Assembly (NCBI GenBank): GCA_045612065.1
Contig: JAZKYH010000057.1
Coordinates: forward strand, 1 to 64,000
Direction of reading: 5' to 3'
Length of the DNA: 64,000 bases
Source: UBA1189 sp045612065
GTDB taxonomy: Bacteria > Bacteroidota > Bacteroidia > Bacteroidales > Bacteroidaceae
Translations under genes and position numbers: made by a program
Notes under the pieces: model-generated
Database searches by the model: none
The model's input: the letters and a program-made list of their open reading frames with translations, nothing else
What the model was told of the DNA's origin: nothing
Part shown: piece after piece, positions 14,790 through 24,052 of the stretch
Position numbering within the stretch: position 1 is the first letter of the stretch
Layout of the letters: each line of letters opens with the position of its first letter

Positions 14790-15431
14790 CTATTTGTTGC
14801 TCAGATAGAGCGATTGTGCGAAGGCTTGAGTGATTGACTTCTGTACGTAGGTGGTGTTGAGCGAGCCGTTATTGTTGAGCAGGCCTGTGATATAGTTACT
14901 CCATACGACGCGCAGTACCTTCGATGTGCTGGGTGTCTCGGTGAGGTCTACAAGTTCGGCCAGGATGGAACCTGTATTGTATGTGTAACTGATGTTGTAG
15001 GGCCAGTACCATCCCCCCCAGTTACCCCAATAGCCGAAGTTCCAATACCAGGGATAGCCATACCACCAAGGATTGTTGTTGAAGTAGCGGAAGTGGTAGG
15101 TGTCTTCGATGTAACTAATCTGCAAGCCGAGGTCGGCATTCTCCTTGTCGGTGGTGCGCACATAGCCTGCCTGTTCCATTCCTGCAACGTAGTTGGCTAT
15201 GATGATGTCGGAGGCTGGTGTGCCATACAAGTACTTGGGCTTGTTTGAACTGTTGTCGATGATGAGCACACTGTCGGGGACATAGAAGGTGGCGAAGGCC
15301 TTGAAGTCGGTGTCATCGTCATAGTTGGTGTACACTAAATAATTGTTGTCCAGTTCGTCGGTGTCTGGATACTTCTCGCAGGCTGTGGCCAGCAATGCTC
15401 CTGCAAAGAGGAGGGGAATTAGTTTTTTCAT
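14790..15431 (-). CDS. DUF4136 lipoprotein
   Basis: A 213-residue lipoprotein beginning MKKLIPLLFAGALLATACEK, with the lipobox Cys at residue 18. The body is rich in Tyr/Trp/Gly/Asn (NNNPWWYGYPWYWNFGYW region) with a typical DUF4136 ending (QSITQAFAQSLYL-like). A longer in-frame start at 15503 would put 24 non-signal residues before the lipobox, so the Met at 15431 is preferred. Function unknown; DUF4136 proteins are common Bacteroidota envelope lipoproteins. It lies between an NlpE-like lipoprotein gene and a beta-barrel gene. Confidence 0.85.
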   Translation of the reverse strand: MKKLIPLLFAGALLATACEKYPDTDELDNNYLVYTNYDDDTDFKAFATFYVPDSVLIIDNSSNKPKYLYGTPASDIIIANYVAGMEQAGYVRTTDKENADLGLQISYIEDTYHFRYFNNNPWWYGYPWYWNFGYWGNWGGWYWPYNISYTYNTGSILAELVDLTETPSTSKVLRVVWSNYITGLLNNNGSLNTTYVQKSITQAFAQSLYLSNK

Positions 15432-15505
15432 AAGGAAAAGTTTTAAGTTTGGTTTATATTGAGCTTTTGCACCCTTCCATCTTGATGGTGATTCATCACT
15501 CATTG

Positions 15506-15997
15506 CTATTTCCTGTGTAACTTATGCTTGATATCGTGGCTTACGCGCTTGAAATCCTTGCCGATTTTGTGCAGGGCACTGTCACCTTCGGCAACAAGAC
15601 GTAGATGGGGACGGTTGCTGTAAGAAATGAGCTCGTATACGATAGCGGTAGAGTCGGTGGGCATTCCCCACATCACAATCATCTCTCCCTCGTCATAATT
15701 GGTACGTGCTGTGCCGTTAGTCTCGGTGTAGCTCTCGGTGAGGGTGTAACTTCCGTCGGAGTTGAGGTCGTAACTATAGATGGTGAGCAGATAGTTGGCC
15801 GGGATGCCTGCATCGGTAGGAAGCATACCCTCGTATATATAGGTTTGTAGCTCGCCAATGGTTGAATCGTTCACCATGTAGAGGCTGTCGCTATAGCTCT
15901 CGTAGCCTATGGCCGCATTCTTCTCTCTCTTGTTGCCACACGAGATGGCACATGCGGCCAAGCAAGCAAAGGCCGCCATAGTAAGCATTTTTTTCAT
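15506..15997 (-). CDS. NlpE-like lipoprotein
   Basis: A 163-residue lipoprotein. The signal peptide ends AISC with Cys20 as the lipid site. The central segment YEGMLPTDAGIPANYL...SDGSYTLTESY (about residues 56-90) follows the NlpE pattern Y-x-G-x-L-P...L-T-L...D-G-x-Y-x-L. NlpE family members sense or buffer envelope and copper stress in Enterobacteria, but the typical CxxC of NlpE is not visible here. It is the first gene of the minus-strand envelope trio. The family match is moderate. Confidence 0.65.
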   Translation of the reverse strand: MKKMLTMAAFACLAACAISCGNKREKNAAIGYESYSDSLYMVNDSTIGELQTYIYEGMLPTDAGIPANYLLTIYSYDLNSDGSYTLTESYTETNGTARTNYDEGEMIVMWGMPTDSTAIVYELISYSNRPHLRLVAEGDSALHKIGKDFKRVSHDIKHKLHRK

Positions 15998-16066
15998 TGT
16001 CTTTATCCGTTTTATAGGGTTAATAACATCGAAGTAACACCTCTTTTTACATTTTGTTTGACAATG

Positions 16067-16099
16067 TTTGCTTTATTCGTGTGCTTTTGTGTACCTTTA
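16067..16099 (+). promoter_or_regulatory. Promoter of the nitroreductase gene
   Basis: TTTG (16067-16070), 21 bp, TACCTTTA (16092-16099). It matches the Bacteroidota promoter except for the last base. It lies downstream of an in-frame ATG at 16058, which supports the later start at 16166. Confidence 0.6.
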
Positions 16100-16165
16100 C
16101 CGAGTTTTTGGGAAGCTGAAGTTACCTCTAAACGCAACACATTAAACTCTAAACACTACACATAT

Positions 16166-16690
16166 ATGGATTTCAAAGACCTTATTCAAACTCGCCGCTC
16201 GTGTCGTACCTTTACTGATGAACCTTTGAACGAAGAACAGACCGTGGCGCTTATGCGTGCTGCGCTCATGTCACCCTCATCGCATCGTACCAATGGATGG
16301 CAGTTTGTACTTGTTGATGACAAAGAGAAACTACATGCCTTATCGGCTTGCAAGGAGCATGGCTCAGGACTAATCGATGGTGCACCGCTTGCCATAGTGG
16401 TGTGTGCCGATTCTTCTGTTAGTGATGTGTGGATTGAAGATGCCTCTATCGCTACGCTGATGATACAACTACAGGCTGAGGAGCTGGAGTTGGGTTCTTG
16501 CTGGGTGCAGGTGCGTCGTCGCAAGACTATTGATGGCCGTAACTCCGACGATGTGGTGCGCGGTATCTTGGGTATCCCTACCACAATCGAGGTGCTTTCC
16601 ATTGTGGCTGTAGGACACAAGGCCGTGGAACGAAAACCCTTCAACGAAGAACATCTGCAATGGGAGAAGCTTCACCTCAACGAGTGGTAG
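16166..16690 (+). CDS. Nitroreductase family protein
   Basis: A 174-residue FMN-dependent NAD(P)H oxidoreductase-like protein. The family start FKDLIQTRRSCRTF with the FMN-contacting R-R-S-x-R is at residues 3-16, ALMSPSSHRTNGWQFVLV at about 32-49, and the LGSCWVQ segment in the second half. Substrates of such enzymes vary (nitro compounds, quinones, flavins) and none is evident. The ATG at 16166 is used because the upstream ATG at 16058 precedes the promoter and encodes unrelated hydrophobic sequence. Its 3' end overlaps the next gene by 31 bp, a sign of translational coupling. Confidence 0.9.
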   Translation: MDFKDLIQTRRSCRTFTDEPLNEEQTVALMRAALMSPSSHRTNGWQFVLVDDKEKLHALSACKEHGSGLIDGAPLAIVVCADSSVSDVWIEDASIATLMIQLQAEELELGSCWVQVRRRKTIDGRNSDDVVRGILGIPTTIEVLSIVAVGHKAVERKPFNEEHLQWEKLHLNEW

Positions 16691-17451
16691 TCCTAGGTGC
16701 CGGTAGGGTGGCTACACACTTGGTGCCGGCTTTGATGAAGGCAGGGTGCCAAGTGTCTCAAGTTTGGTCACGTACTGAAAGTTCGGCGCGCCAATTGGCG
16801 GAGCCGTTGGGCATATCCTATACTAACAATCTTGATGCTATAGACCTCGATGCTGATGTGTACATCCTTTGTGTATCCGATGGGGCATTACCAGAGGTGG
16901 CAGAGAGGGTAGTGGCACATGTTGGCACTGCTCCTCTATATCTGCATACGGCAGGAAGCATAAGCTTGGAGTTATGGCAACGTTACGGAGCATTGCACTA
17001 TGGCATATTATATCCGCTACAGACCTTCAGCAAGGAGCGTGCGGTGGATATGAAAGAGGTGTCGCTTTTTGTGGAGGCCTCGGATGAGAGAACTGCAAGT
17101 AGGGTAGAGGCCTTAGCCCAAAGGCTATCCTCCAAGGTGTTTCGTGCTGACTCGAAGTGTCGTGCACGATTACACATTGCGGCCGTCTTTGCTTGTAATT
17201 TCACCAATGCGATGTATGATATGGCCTATCGTCTCCTTTCAGAGGAGAGTATTCCCTTTGATGTGCTGCTTCCCCTCATTGATGAAACGGCATCCAAGGT
17301 GCATGAGCTTGCTCCGCATGAAGCGCAGACAGGTCCTGCTGTACGTGGCGACAAAATTGTGATGCAGAATCACCTGAAGGCGCTGGACAATGATAGCGAA
17401 TTGCATGACATATATGAACGAATAAGTAACTATATAAATAGGAACAGATGA
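16660..17451 (+). CDS. Rossmann-fold DUF2520 protein
   Basis: A 263-residue protein with an N-terminal NAD(P)-binding fold (VVVLGAGRVATHLVPAL, about residues 9-25) and a C-terminal helical DUF2520 domain (CNFTNAMYDMAYRLL onward, about 180-260). The layout is like 6-phosphogluconate or prephenate dehydrogenases, but the reaction is not known. It overlaps the nitroreductase gene by 31 bp and the maf gene by 4 bp (ATGA). In Bacteroides relatives I recall a KdsC-type phosphatase gene between this gene and maf; here there is none. Confidence 0.88.
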   Translation: MGEASPQRVVVLGAGRVATHLVPALMKAGCQVSQVWSRTESSARQLAEPLGISYTNNLDAIDLDADVYILCVSDGALPEVAERVVAHVGTAPLYLHTAGSISLELWQRYGALHYGILYPLQTFSKERAVDMKEVSLFVEASDERTASRVEALAQRLSSKVFRADSKCRARLHIAAVFACNFTNAMYDMAYRLLSEESIPFDVLLPLIDETASKVHELAPHEAQTGPAVRGDKIVMQNHLKALDNDSELHDIYERISNYINRNR

Positions 17452-18032
17452 AGAGAATCATTTTAGCCTCCAATTCACCCCGTCGACGCGAATTGCTGGG
17501 TGGGCTCGGTTATACATACGAAGTGCGTGTTCTTGATGGTATAGATGAATCGTACCCTGCTACGTTGCAAGGTAGTGAGGTCGCAGCCTATATCTCTCGT
17601 GTGAAGGCCGATGCTTATCGGTCAACGATGGCCGATGATGAACTCATCATCACCGCCGATACGATTGTCTGCCTCGATGATAAGGTGCTGGGCAAGCCCG
17701 CCGATGAGGCTGAGGCTATCGCTATGTTGCGCAGCCTTAGCGGACGTACTCATCAGGTGTATACGGGAGTGACGATCGTTACGGTTGAGGAGAGCAGCAC
17801 ATTTGTTAGTTGCAGTGACGTTACGTTTGCTACACTCACTGATGAGGAGATTGGGCATTATGTGTCTCAGTATCGTCCTATGGATAAGGCAGGTGCCTAT
17901 GGAATACAAGAATGGATAGGCTATGTTGGGGTGGAACGTATCGAAGGGTCATATTTCAATGTGATGGGACTACCCGTTCAGCGCTTGTATACCGAGTTGA
18001 AAAAATATCTAAAAAAAGGTTGTGAAGATTGA
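17448..18032 (+). CDS. maf: Maf-like nucleotide pyrophosphatase
   Basis: A 194-residue house-cleaning enzyme that hydrolyses non-canonical or excess nucleoside triphosphates; the YhdE-type members act on dTTP and UTP. The family start IILASNSPRRRELL (residues 3-16) and the substrate motif ITADTIVCLD (about 66-75) are present. KADAY, GKP and the SGRTHQVYTGV block (about 98-108) also match. Translation is coupled to the DUF2520 gene through ATGA. The fasciclin-SusCD cluster begins 84 bp later without a convincing promoter in between, so read-through is possible. Confidence 0.95.
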   Translation: MKRIILASNSPRRRELLGGLGYTYEVRVLDGIDESYPATLQGSEVAAYISRVKADAYRSTMADDELIITADTIVCLDDKVLGKPADEAEAIAMLRSLSGRTHQVYTGVTIVTVEESSTFVSCSDVTFATLTDEEIGHYVSQYRPMDKAGAYGIQEWIGYVGVERIEGSYFNVMGLPVQRLYTELKKYLKKGCED

Positions 18033-18116
18033 ATATTTTTTTGCAAATTTGCACTTTGATAAGTCCATGTGGCAGACTCAATGAAGGAACTATAAAAAAT
18101 AAAATATCACAAATCA

Positions 18117-20759
18117 ATGAAAAACAGCACGAAAAACTTTGGGAGCCGGTGGTGGCTGCTGATGCCGATGGTGGTATCCGTGATGTTATGCGTCACGTCG
18201 TGTCAGGAAGACTATATTCTTGACGAGCAGGAACCGGAGTGGTTGGGTGAGAGTATTTATGATTTCCTTACAGGAGAGGGTAAGTATTCTTACTATGTCC
18301 GTCTAATCGAAGATTTGAATTACAAGGATGTCTTGCAACGTACAGGTAGTAAGACATTGTTTGTTGTTGATGACGAGACATTTGAGGCGTTCTTGCAAAA
18401 CAATCCATGGGAGGTAACAGCCTATGAGCAGTTGGATTCTATTCAGAAGCAACAAATATTGTTCTCTTCGATGCTTAACAATGTCTTCTTCTCGAGTATG
18501 CTTGGTGACGCACCGGGACCGGAGAAGGGTATGAGTATGCGTCGTTCTTCTGCTCTTACAGGTGTTGTGGCTAAAGAATTGGGAAGAGAGCACTTCCCTA
18601 ACAACTTTTATTGGAGTCAGGATCTGATTAAGGAAAACTCTATCCTTTTGATTCAAGACAATACTCTCCCTCCGATGGTGACCTTTACCAATAGTTACTT
18701 GGTGAATAATGCACTGAAGGGGAGCGATTATGCTTTTATTACTAATCAACCGTCGACTTATGTCTATAATCCTGCTGATGTATTCGTCAATGGTGTGCGT
18801 GTAGTAGAGGCCAATTTGAAATGTAAGAATGGTGTAGTGCATCGTTTGGAAAAATTGGTAACTCCATTGACCAATATGGCAGAAGTTGTGTGTGAGAATG
18901 AGTCGACCCAATTGTTTGGTGAATTGCTCGATCGTTTCTCGGCTCCCTTCCTTAGCACGCAGTCTGGTAAGGGAAGTGATGGTAGCACAAAGCCTGTGTA
19001 CATAAAGAAGTACTTTACTACGCGTGGTCACACTATGGGACTAGAGCAATTTAGTGGTGAAGGATCTGGTTACAATGTGTCTTTCATGACCACACCTACC
19101 GATTCTGCTGTAGGCGCGGGGTTGAAATTTGATCCAGGATGGAATACGTTGACCTCATCGGATATTAAGTCCGCTAATGAAGATATGGCTGCCATGTTTG
19201 TACCTACTAATGAGGCTCTTGATAAGTTCCTGTATGAGGGAAGTGGTAAGTTCTTGTATACTCGTTATGGCGGCTGGGATGGTATCCCTAATCATGTTCT
19301 TGCCGATTTGGTAAACAACCATATGAAATCATCGTTTGCCAATAGTGTTCCCAGTAAGTTCGCTCAAGTAAAGAATGATGCGCAAATTGATATGGGTATC
19401 GAGGAGGATGATGTAACGGAAGCTATTTTGTGTTGTAATGGTGTCGTTTATCTTACCGATTCGGTTTATGCTCCTGTTTCTTATGTGGCAGTTACCGCAC
19501 CTACTTTGGTCAATGATAACATGGATGTGATGCGTTGGTCAGTGGAGGAATATGGATTCCTGGCCTACCTGCATTCAATGGATTCATATTACAGCTATTT
19601 GTTGCCTACCGATGAGGAGTTCTGGTATCTTGATCCCCTGTCTATCGCTCAAGGAAAGCCTGAGTATTGGAAATTCTTCTACGACGATGATGTCAAAAAA
19701 GTAAAGGTTCATGTCTATGACTCTTTGCGAGTGTCATGGAAAGAATTGACCAATACATCAATGATGCAAAATCGTTTGGAAGATTTGATAGACCAGCATA
19801 TTATTGTTGATGATATTTATGCAGCTATTGATGGTAGTAAGCGCTATTACCAAACTAAAGGTAACGGAACAGTGAAAGTTTTACCGAGTGCAACATCGGA
19901 CGGTTTGGATATCTATGGTGGTTTGCAAGTTGAAAATGATGAAGCTATCGTTGTTCCCGATGTTAAGATTATGCCGGGTGGTAATGGAAAGACCTTTATC
20001 ATGTCTTCTTTGGTGCAATCTCCTTCAAAATCAGTGTATAGTGCAATGAAGGCACAGGCAGGAAATGAGACAGCCCCCTTCTATCAATTCTTTAAGTTAA
20101 TGATGGATGCTGGCGTGTTCACAATGGATGATACTTATGCCATGTCTGATGAGTATACGGTAGACATCTTCAATACCTATCACTATACAGTATATGTTCC
20201 TACCAATGAGGCTATTCTTGAAGCCATAGCTAACGGTTTGCCCACATATGAAGAGGCTGAGGAATATTTGGAATCTGTTGGTGTTGACCCAACGTCTCCT
20301 GAAGGTGAGGAATATCTTGAACTTGTAGCTTCGATATTACATGATTTTGTATGCTATCACATTCATGATAACTCAGTGTATATCGGAGGTGCTCAGGTTA
20401 ACAATCGCGAGTACCAGACAGGAACTCTGGATGAAGTGGATAATATCTTCCGTCGTCTGGTTGTAAGTGCCGATAACTCTTCTTTAGTAATCAAGGATTA
20501 TGCTGGCAATGAGCATCGTGTTAATGCCGAGGATAATATGGAAGGTGTTCTTTATAACATTATGACACGTGATTATCTCTTTAATGATGGTGCATCAGGT
20601 GCTTCAGAGGCCGATTTGGATATCATGAGATGTAAACAGATAGAAACTTCATCTTTTGCTGTCATTCATGGTATTGATGGAGTATTGCTCTACGACAAGG
20701 GTCAATTTGATGAGTATCGAAAGAAGTTAGAGCTTAAGCAGCAAGAATTGAAAAAATAG
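18117..20759 (+). CDS. Fasciclin-domain lipoprotein F1 (four FAS1 modules)
   Basis: An 880-residue exported lipoprotein with lipobox Cys29 (VTSC). Four FAS1 (fasciclin) modules can be traced by their recurrent segment: TLFVVDDETFEAF (about residue 80), AMFVPTNEALDKF (about 360), YSYLLPTDEEFWYL (about 495) and YTVYVPTNEAILEA (about 690). Each is followed by the domain-closing VVH/VVYL-type strand. FAS1 domains mediate adhesion in eukaryotes. In Bacteroidota they occur beside SusC/SusD genes and may bind ligands at the surface. It is the first gene of the 16-kb cluster, with susC 7 bp downstream. The substrate is unknown, and no catalytic site is visible. Confidence 0.88.
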   Translation: MKNSTKNFGSRWWLLMPMVVSVMLCVTSCQEDYILDEQEPEWLGESIYDFLTGEGKYSYYVRLIEDLNYKDVLQRTGSKTLFVVDDETFEAFLQNNPWEVTAYEQLDSIQKQQILFSSMLNNVFFSSMLGDAPGPEKGMSMRRSSALTGVVAKELGREHFPNNFYWSQDLIKENSILLIQDNTLPPMVTFTNSYLVNNALKGSDYAFITNQPSTYVYNPADVFVNGVRVVEANLKCKNGVVHRLEKLVTPLTNMAEVVCENESTQLFGELLDRFSAPFLSTQSGKGSDGSTKPVYIKKYFTTRGHTMGLEQFSGEGSGYNVSFMTTPTDSAVGAGLKFDPGWNTLTSSDIKSANEDMAAMFVPTNEALDKFLYEGSGKFLYTRYGGWDGIPNHVLADLVNNHMKSSFANSVPSKFAQVKNDAQIDMGIEEDDVTEAILCCNGVVYLTDSVYAPVSYVAVTAPTLVNDNMDVMRWSVEEYGFLAYLHSMDSYYSYLLPTDEEFWYLDPLSIAQGKPEYWKFFYDDDVKKVKVHVYDSLRVSWKELTNTSMMQNRLEDLIDQHIIVDDIYAAIDGSKRYYQTKGNGTVKVLPSATSDGLDIYGGLQVENDEAIVVPDVKIMPGGNGKTFIMSSLVQSPSKSVYSAMKAQAGNETAPFYQFFKLMMDAGVFTMDDTYAMSDEYTVDIFNTYHYTVYVPTNEAILEAIANGLPTYEEAEEYLESVGVDPTSPEGEEYLELVASILHDFVCYHIHDNSVYIGGAQVNNREYQTGTLDEVDNIFRRLVVSADNSSLVIKDYAGNEHRVNAEDNMEGVLYNIMTRDYLFNDGASGASEADLDIMRCKQIETSSFAVIHGIDGVLLYDKGQFDEYRKKLELKQQELKK

Positions 20760-20766
20760 TTGAGCT

Positions 20767-23700
20767 ATGAAAAACAGATTGTATATATTGGTACTGATGC
20801 TCTTCGTGGGGATAACATCAGTTTGTGCTCAGGTAATAGTTACCGGTACAGTAGCCGATGAGATAGAACCCTTGATGATGGTTAATGTTGTCGAAGTGGA
20901 TGAGACTGGACGTTTCGTTGAGGCAACCACAACGGATATCAATGGTAACTTCTCAATTCGTGTCAAGAACACCAAAGATAAATTGCAGTTCTCTTATATT
21001 GGATATAAGACACAGTTGTTGCCAATTGGCGATCGTAAGGTGTTCAATATCATTATGAAAGATGAGAACCAAATTGAAGAGGTCGTCATCAAGGCTGTAG
21101 TTAAGAAAAGTGCTGGTGGTCTGGAAATTCCCGAGCGTGAGATGTCTATCTCTGCACAGAGCCTTAAGATGTCGGAGTTTGAAGGACTTAACTTTACCTC
21201 TGTTGATGAGGCTTTGCAGGGACGTATTGCAGGTCTTGATATCGTGATGAACTCGGGTAACCTTGGTAGCGGTACTACCATGCGTTTGCGTGGTGTATCA
21301 TCAATCAATGGTAATGCAGAACCGCTTATCGTGGTGGATGGTAACGTATTTGAGTCTACAGGTAACGATGATTTCGACTATTCAAGTGCTGATGAGGAGA
21401 AGTTTGCTGAACTCCTTTGCGTAAACCCTGATGACATCGAGTCTATTGATGTGCTCAAGGATGCTGCTGCTACAGCCGTATGGGGATCACAGGGTGCTAA
21501 TGGTGTGATTATGATTAAGACCAAGCGTGGTTCGCGCGGTCCTACGCGTGTAACCTACTCTTATGGTTTGAATGTGACCTATCAGCCCGAGGGTATACGT
21601 ATGCTCAATGGTGATGACTACACCATGTTCATGAAGGAGGCCTATTTTAATCCTAAATTGAATGATGAGGCTGCTAACATCAGAGAGTTCAACTATGATC
21701 CCTTGTTCTCGGAATACAATATGTATAACAACAGCAACACGGATTGGATAAAGGCTGTTCAACAAATCGGTTTGAAACATTCTCACTATGTTTCACTTAC
21801 TGGTGGTGGCGAAAAAGCTAATTTCCGTGTCTCAGGAGGTTATGATACAGAGAGGGGTTCAATTATTGAACAGCGATTCGATCGTTTCTCTACACGTGTA
21901 AACTTGGACTATTTCGTATCTAAGCGTATCAAGATTATCTCGGACTTCTCGTTGACCTATACAGATAATGAGAAGAACTACTCAAATCTTTTGGGTGAGG
22001 CTTATGTGAAGATGCCTAACATGTCTATTTATCGCGAAGATGCATATGATAATCCTACGGGTGAGTACTACTACGCCCAGCGTAGTGTGCCTGAGGCATT
22101 GAAGGACCAGCGTGAACGTATTAACCCTGTTGCAGAGGCCTATTTGGCAGAGAATAACGAGCGTACCTATAAGCTTGACGCTTTGTTCGTGTTGCAATAT
22201 CATTTGTTGGATCCCGATATGAGCAAGCATAGCTTGACTTATAAAGGACAGGTGAAAATGGACGTCTTCAATTCTTTTGTAGATAAATACTATCCGCGTG
22301 AACTCTCTACCTTAGGATGGGGTGAGAAAACGGTCAATCGTTCTGAGCAGAGCTCAAACAAGAGTATTGCGTTCAATACAAGACATGAGTTAATTTTTAC
22401 TCCTAAGTTTAATAACGAAGATCACTACTTTACTACCTTGGCGCGTATTGATGTTAACAATGGTGATGGTAGTGGTTACGGTACGGTGTCATATGGCTTG
22501 CCTACGGGTGATATTACCTCATCTACCGCACAAGGACAGATGGAGAACATGTGGACTTCGCAAAGCCAGTGGCGTAGCGTATATATGACCTACTCAGGAC
22601 ACTACTCTTACAAGTCGAAGTATATGTTTGATATCTCTGCTCGTGTCGATGGTAGCACTAAGTTTGGTCCAGGTAAGCGTTGGGGAGTATTCCCTGCAGT
22701 TTCAGGACGTTGGAATATTATCGATGAACCTTGGATGGAGTGGGCGAGAAGTAAGGCTAAGATGAGTATGCTCTCTTTGCGTCCTGGTTGGGGACAAGTA
22801 GGTCAACAGCCAGGTGCTGAGTATCTCCATTTCAGTAAATATTCAGGTGTGGATGTCTATGGTGATATGGCCGCAACTGCTCCCAATAATATTCGTTTGA
22901 CAGACCTTCAATGGGAAACTAAAACGACATGGAACTTGGGTACCGATATCGGTTTCTTGGATGACAAGTTCACAATGGATGTCAATGTATACTCTCAGTT
23001 GACCGAGAACCTCTTGATGTACAACGTACGTATCCCTTCATCGACAGGATTTTCTAGCCTTTCAACAAAGAATGCCGGTAGTATGCTCAACCAGGGTTGG
23101 GAATTGAATATCTATGGTAATAAGTGCCTGAAAGTAGGTGATTTTGCTGCAGGATTTAACATGACGTTGGGTAACAATGTCAACCAAATTGTGAAGATGG
23201 ATGAGACGGTATTGGCAAGTCTGAATAAGGATTTTGATTATGCCAACGGTTCGTATCTGACCCGTGTACAGGTTGCCAATGCTTTCGGTTCTATCTATGG
23301 TTTCCGCTACAAAGGGGTATACCAATATTCTGAATACTCGCCCGAAGAGGTCAAAGGGGTAAGTGGCCCTAATGCTCCTGTGGCCCATGCTGCTGATGGT
23401 AGTGTCATTACCGATGATAAGGGAGACCCGCTTCCTATGATGTTTGACTACGGCGGTAAGAACTATGAGTTTAAGGGTGGTGATGCCATCTATGAGGATA
23501 TCAATCATGATGGTAACATTAATGAGTTGGATATCGTGTACTTGGGTAATTGTAACCCCTTGTTTACTGGTGGTTTTGGACTCCGTTTCTTCTACAAGCG
23601 TTGGTCTATGAATATGCAGTTCAACTATCGTTATGGTAGTAAGGTGCTTAACATCGCCAAGATGAATGCGGAGAATATGCATAACAATAACAACCAAAGT

Positions 23701-24045
23701 TATGCAGTCAACTGGCGTTGGCGTACTGAGGGTGATATTACTACTATTCCTCGTGCTTTGCATGAGTATGGTTACAACTTCTTAGGAAGCGATCGCTTTG
23801 TAGAGGATGGCTCATTCTGTCGTATGAACTATTTGCAGTTGAGCTATAACCTTTCTCCGGAGTTGGCTAAGCGTATGGGAGTGAAGAGTGCTATGTTCTC
23901 AGTCTCAGCAAACAACCTGTTTAACTGGACACGCTATTCAGGCGTTGATCCCGAGGTAGGTTATGGTGGCTATGGCTTGAGTACCGATAATTCAAAGACT
24001 CCTCGTGCCAAGTATTTTACCTGTCGTCTTAATGTAACATTCTAA
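20767..24045 (+). CDS. SusC/RagA family TonB-linked outer-membrane protein (SusC1)
   Basis: A 1092-residue outer-membrane importer. A signal peptide (about residues 1-21) is followed by a carboxypeptidase-D-like regulatory domain (VIVTGTVADEIEPL to about residue 100, with the FSYIGYKTQ strand). The plug domain carries TTMRLRGVSSING and PLIVVDGNVF (about 178-200) and the ATAVWGSQGANGVIMIKTKRG block (about 236-255). The C-terminal half is the 22-strand barrel ending in YFTCRLNVTF with a terminal Phe. SusC proteins import oligosaccharides or peptides captured by their SusD lid, powered by TonB. The partner SusD starts 7 bp downstream. Confidence 0.96.
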   Translation: MKNRLYILVLMLFVGITSVCAQVIVTGTVADEIEPLMMVNVVEVDETGRFVEATTTDINGNFSIRVKNTKDKLQFSYIGYKTQLLPIGDRKVFNIIMKDENQIEEVVIKAVVKKSAGGLEIPEREMSISAQSLKMSEFEGLNFTSVDEALQGRIAGLDIVMNSGNLGSGTTMRLRGVSSINGNAEPLIVVDGNVFESTGNDDFDYSSADEEKFAELLCVNPDDIESIDVLKDAAATAVWGSQGANGVIMIKTKRGSRGPTRVTYSYGLNVTYQPEGIRMLNGDDYTMFMKEAYFNPKLNDEAANIREFNYDPLFSEYNMYNNSNTDWIKAVQQIGLKHSHYVSLTGGGEKANFRVSGGYDTERGSIIEQRFDRFSTRVNLDYFVSKRIKIISDFSLTYTDNEKNYSNLLGEAYVKMPNMSIYREDAYDNPTGEYYYAQRSVPEALKDQRERINPVAEAYLAENNERTYKLDALFVLQYHLLDPDMSKHSLTYKGQVKMDVFNSFVDKYYPRELSTLGWGEKTVNRSEQSSNKSIAFNTRHELIFTPKFNNEDHYFTTLARIDVNNGDGSGYGTVSYGLPTGDITSSTAQGQMENMWTSQSQWRSVYMTYSGHYSYKSKYMFDISARVDGSTKFGPGKRWGVFPAVSGRWNIIDEPWMEWARSKAKMSMLSLRPGWGQVGQQPGAEYLHFSKYSGVDVYGDMAATAPNNIRLTDLQWETKTTWNLGTDIGFLDDKFTMDVNVYSQLTENLLMYNVRIPSSTGFSSLSTKNAGSMLNQGWELNIYGNKCLKVGDFAAGFNMTLGNNVNQIVKMDETVLASLNKDFDYANGSYLTRVQVANAFGSIYGFRYKGVYQYSEYSPEEVKGVSGPNAPVAHAADGSVITDDKGDPLPMMFDYGGKNYEFKGGDAIYEDINHDGNINELDIVYLGNCNPLFTGGFGLRFFYKRWSMNMQFNYRYGSKVLNIAKMNAENMHNNNNQSYAVNWRWRTEGDITTIPRALHEYGYNFLGSDRFVEDGSFCRMNYLQLSYNLSPELAKRMGVKSAMFSVSANNLFNWTRYSGVDPEVGYGGYGLSTDNSKTPRAKYFTCRLNVTF

Positions 24046-24052
24046 TAGTACT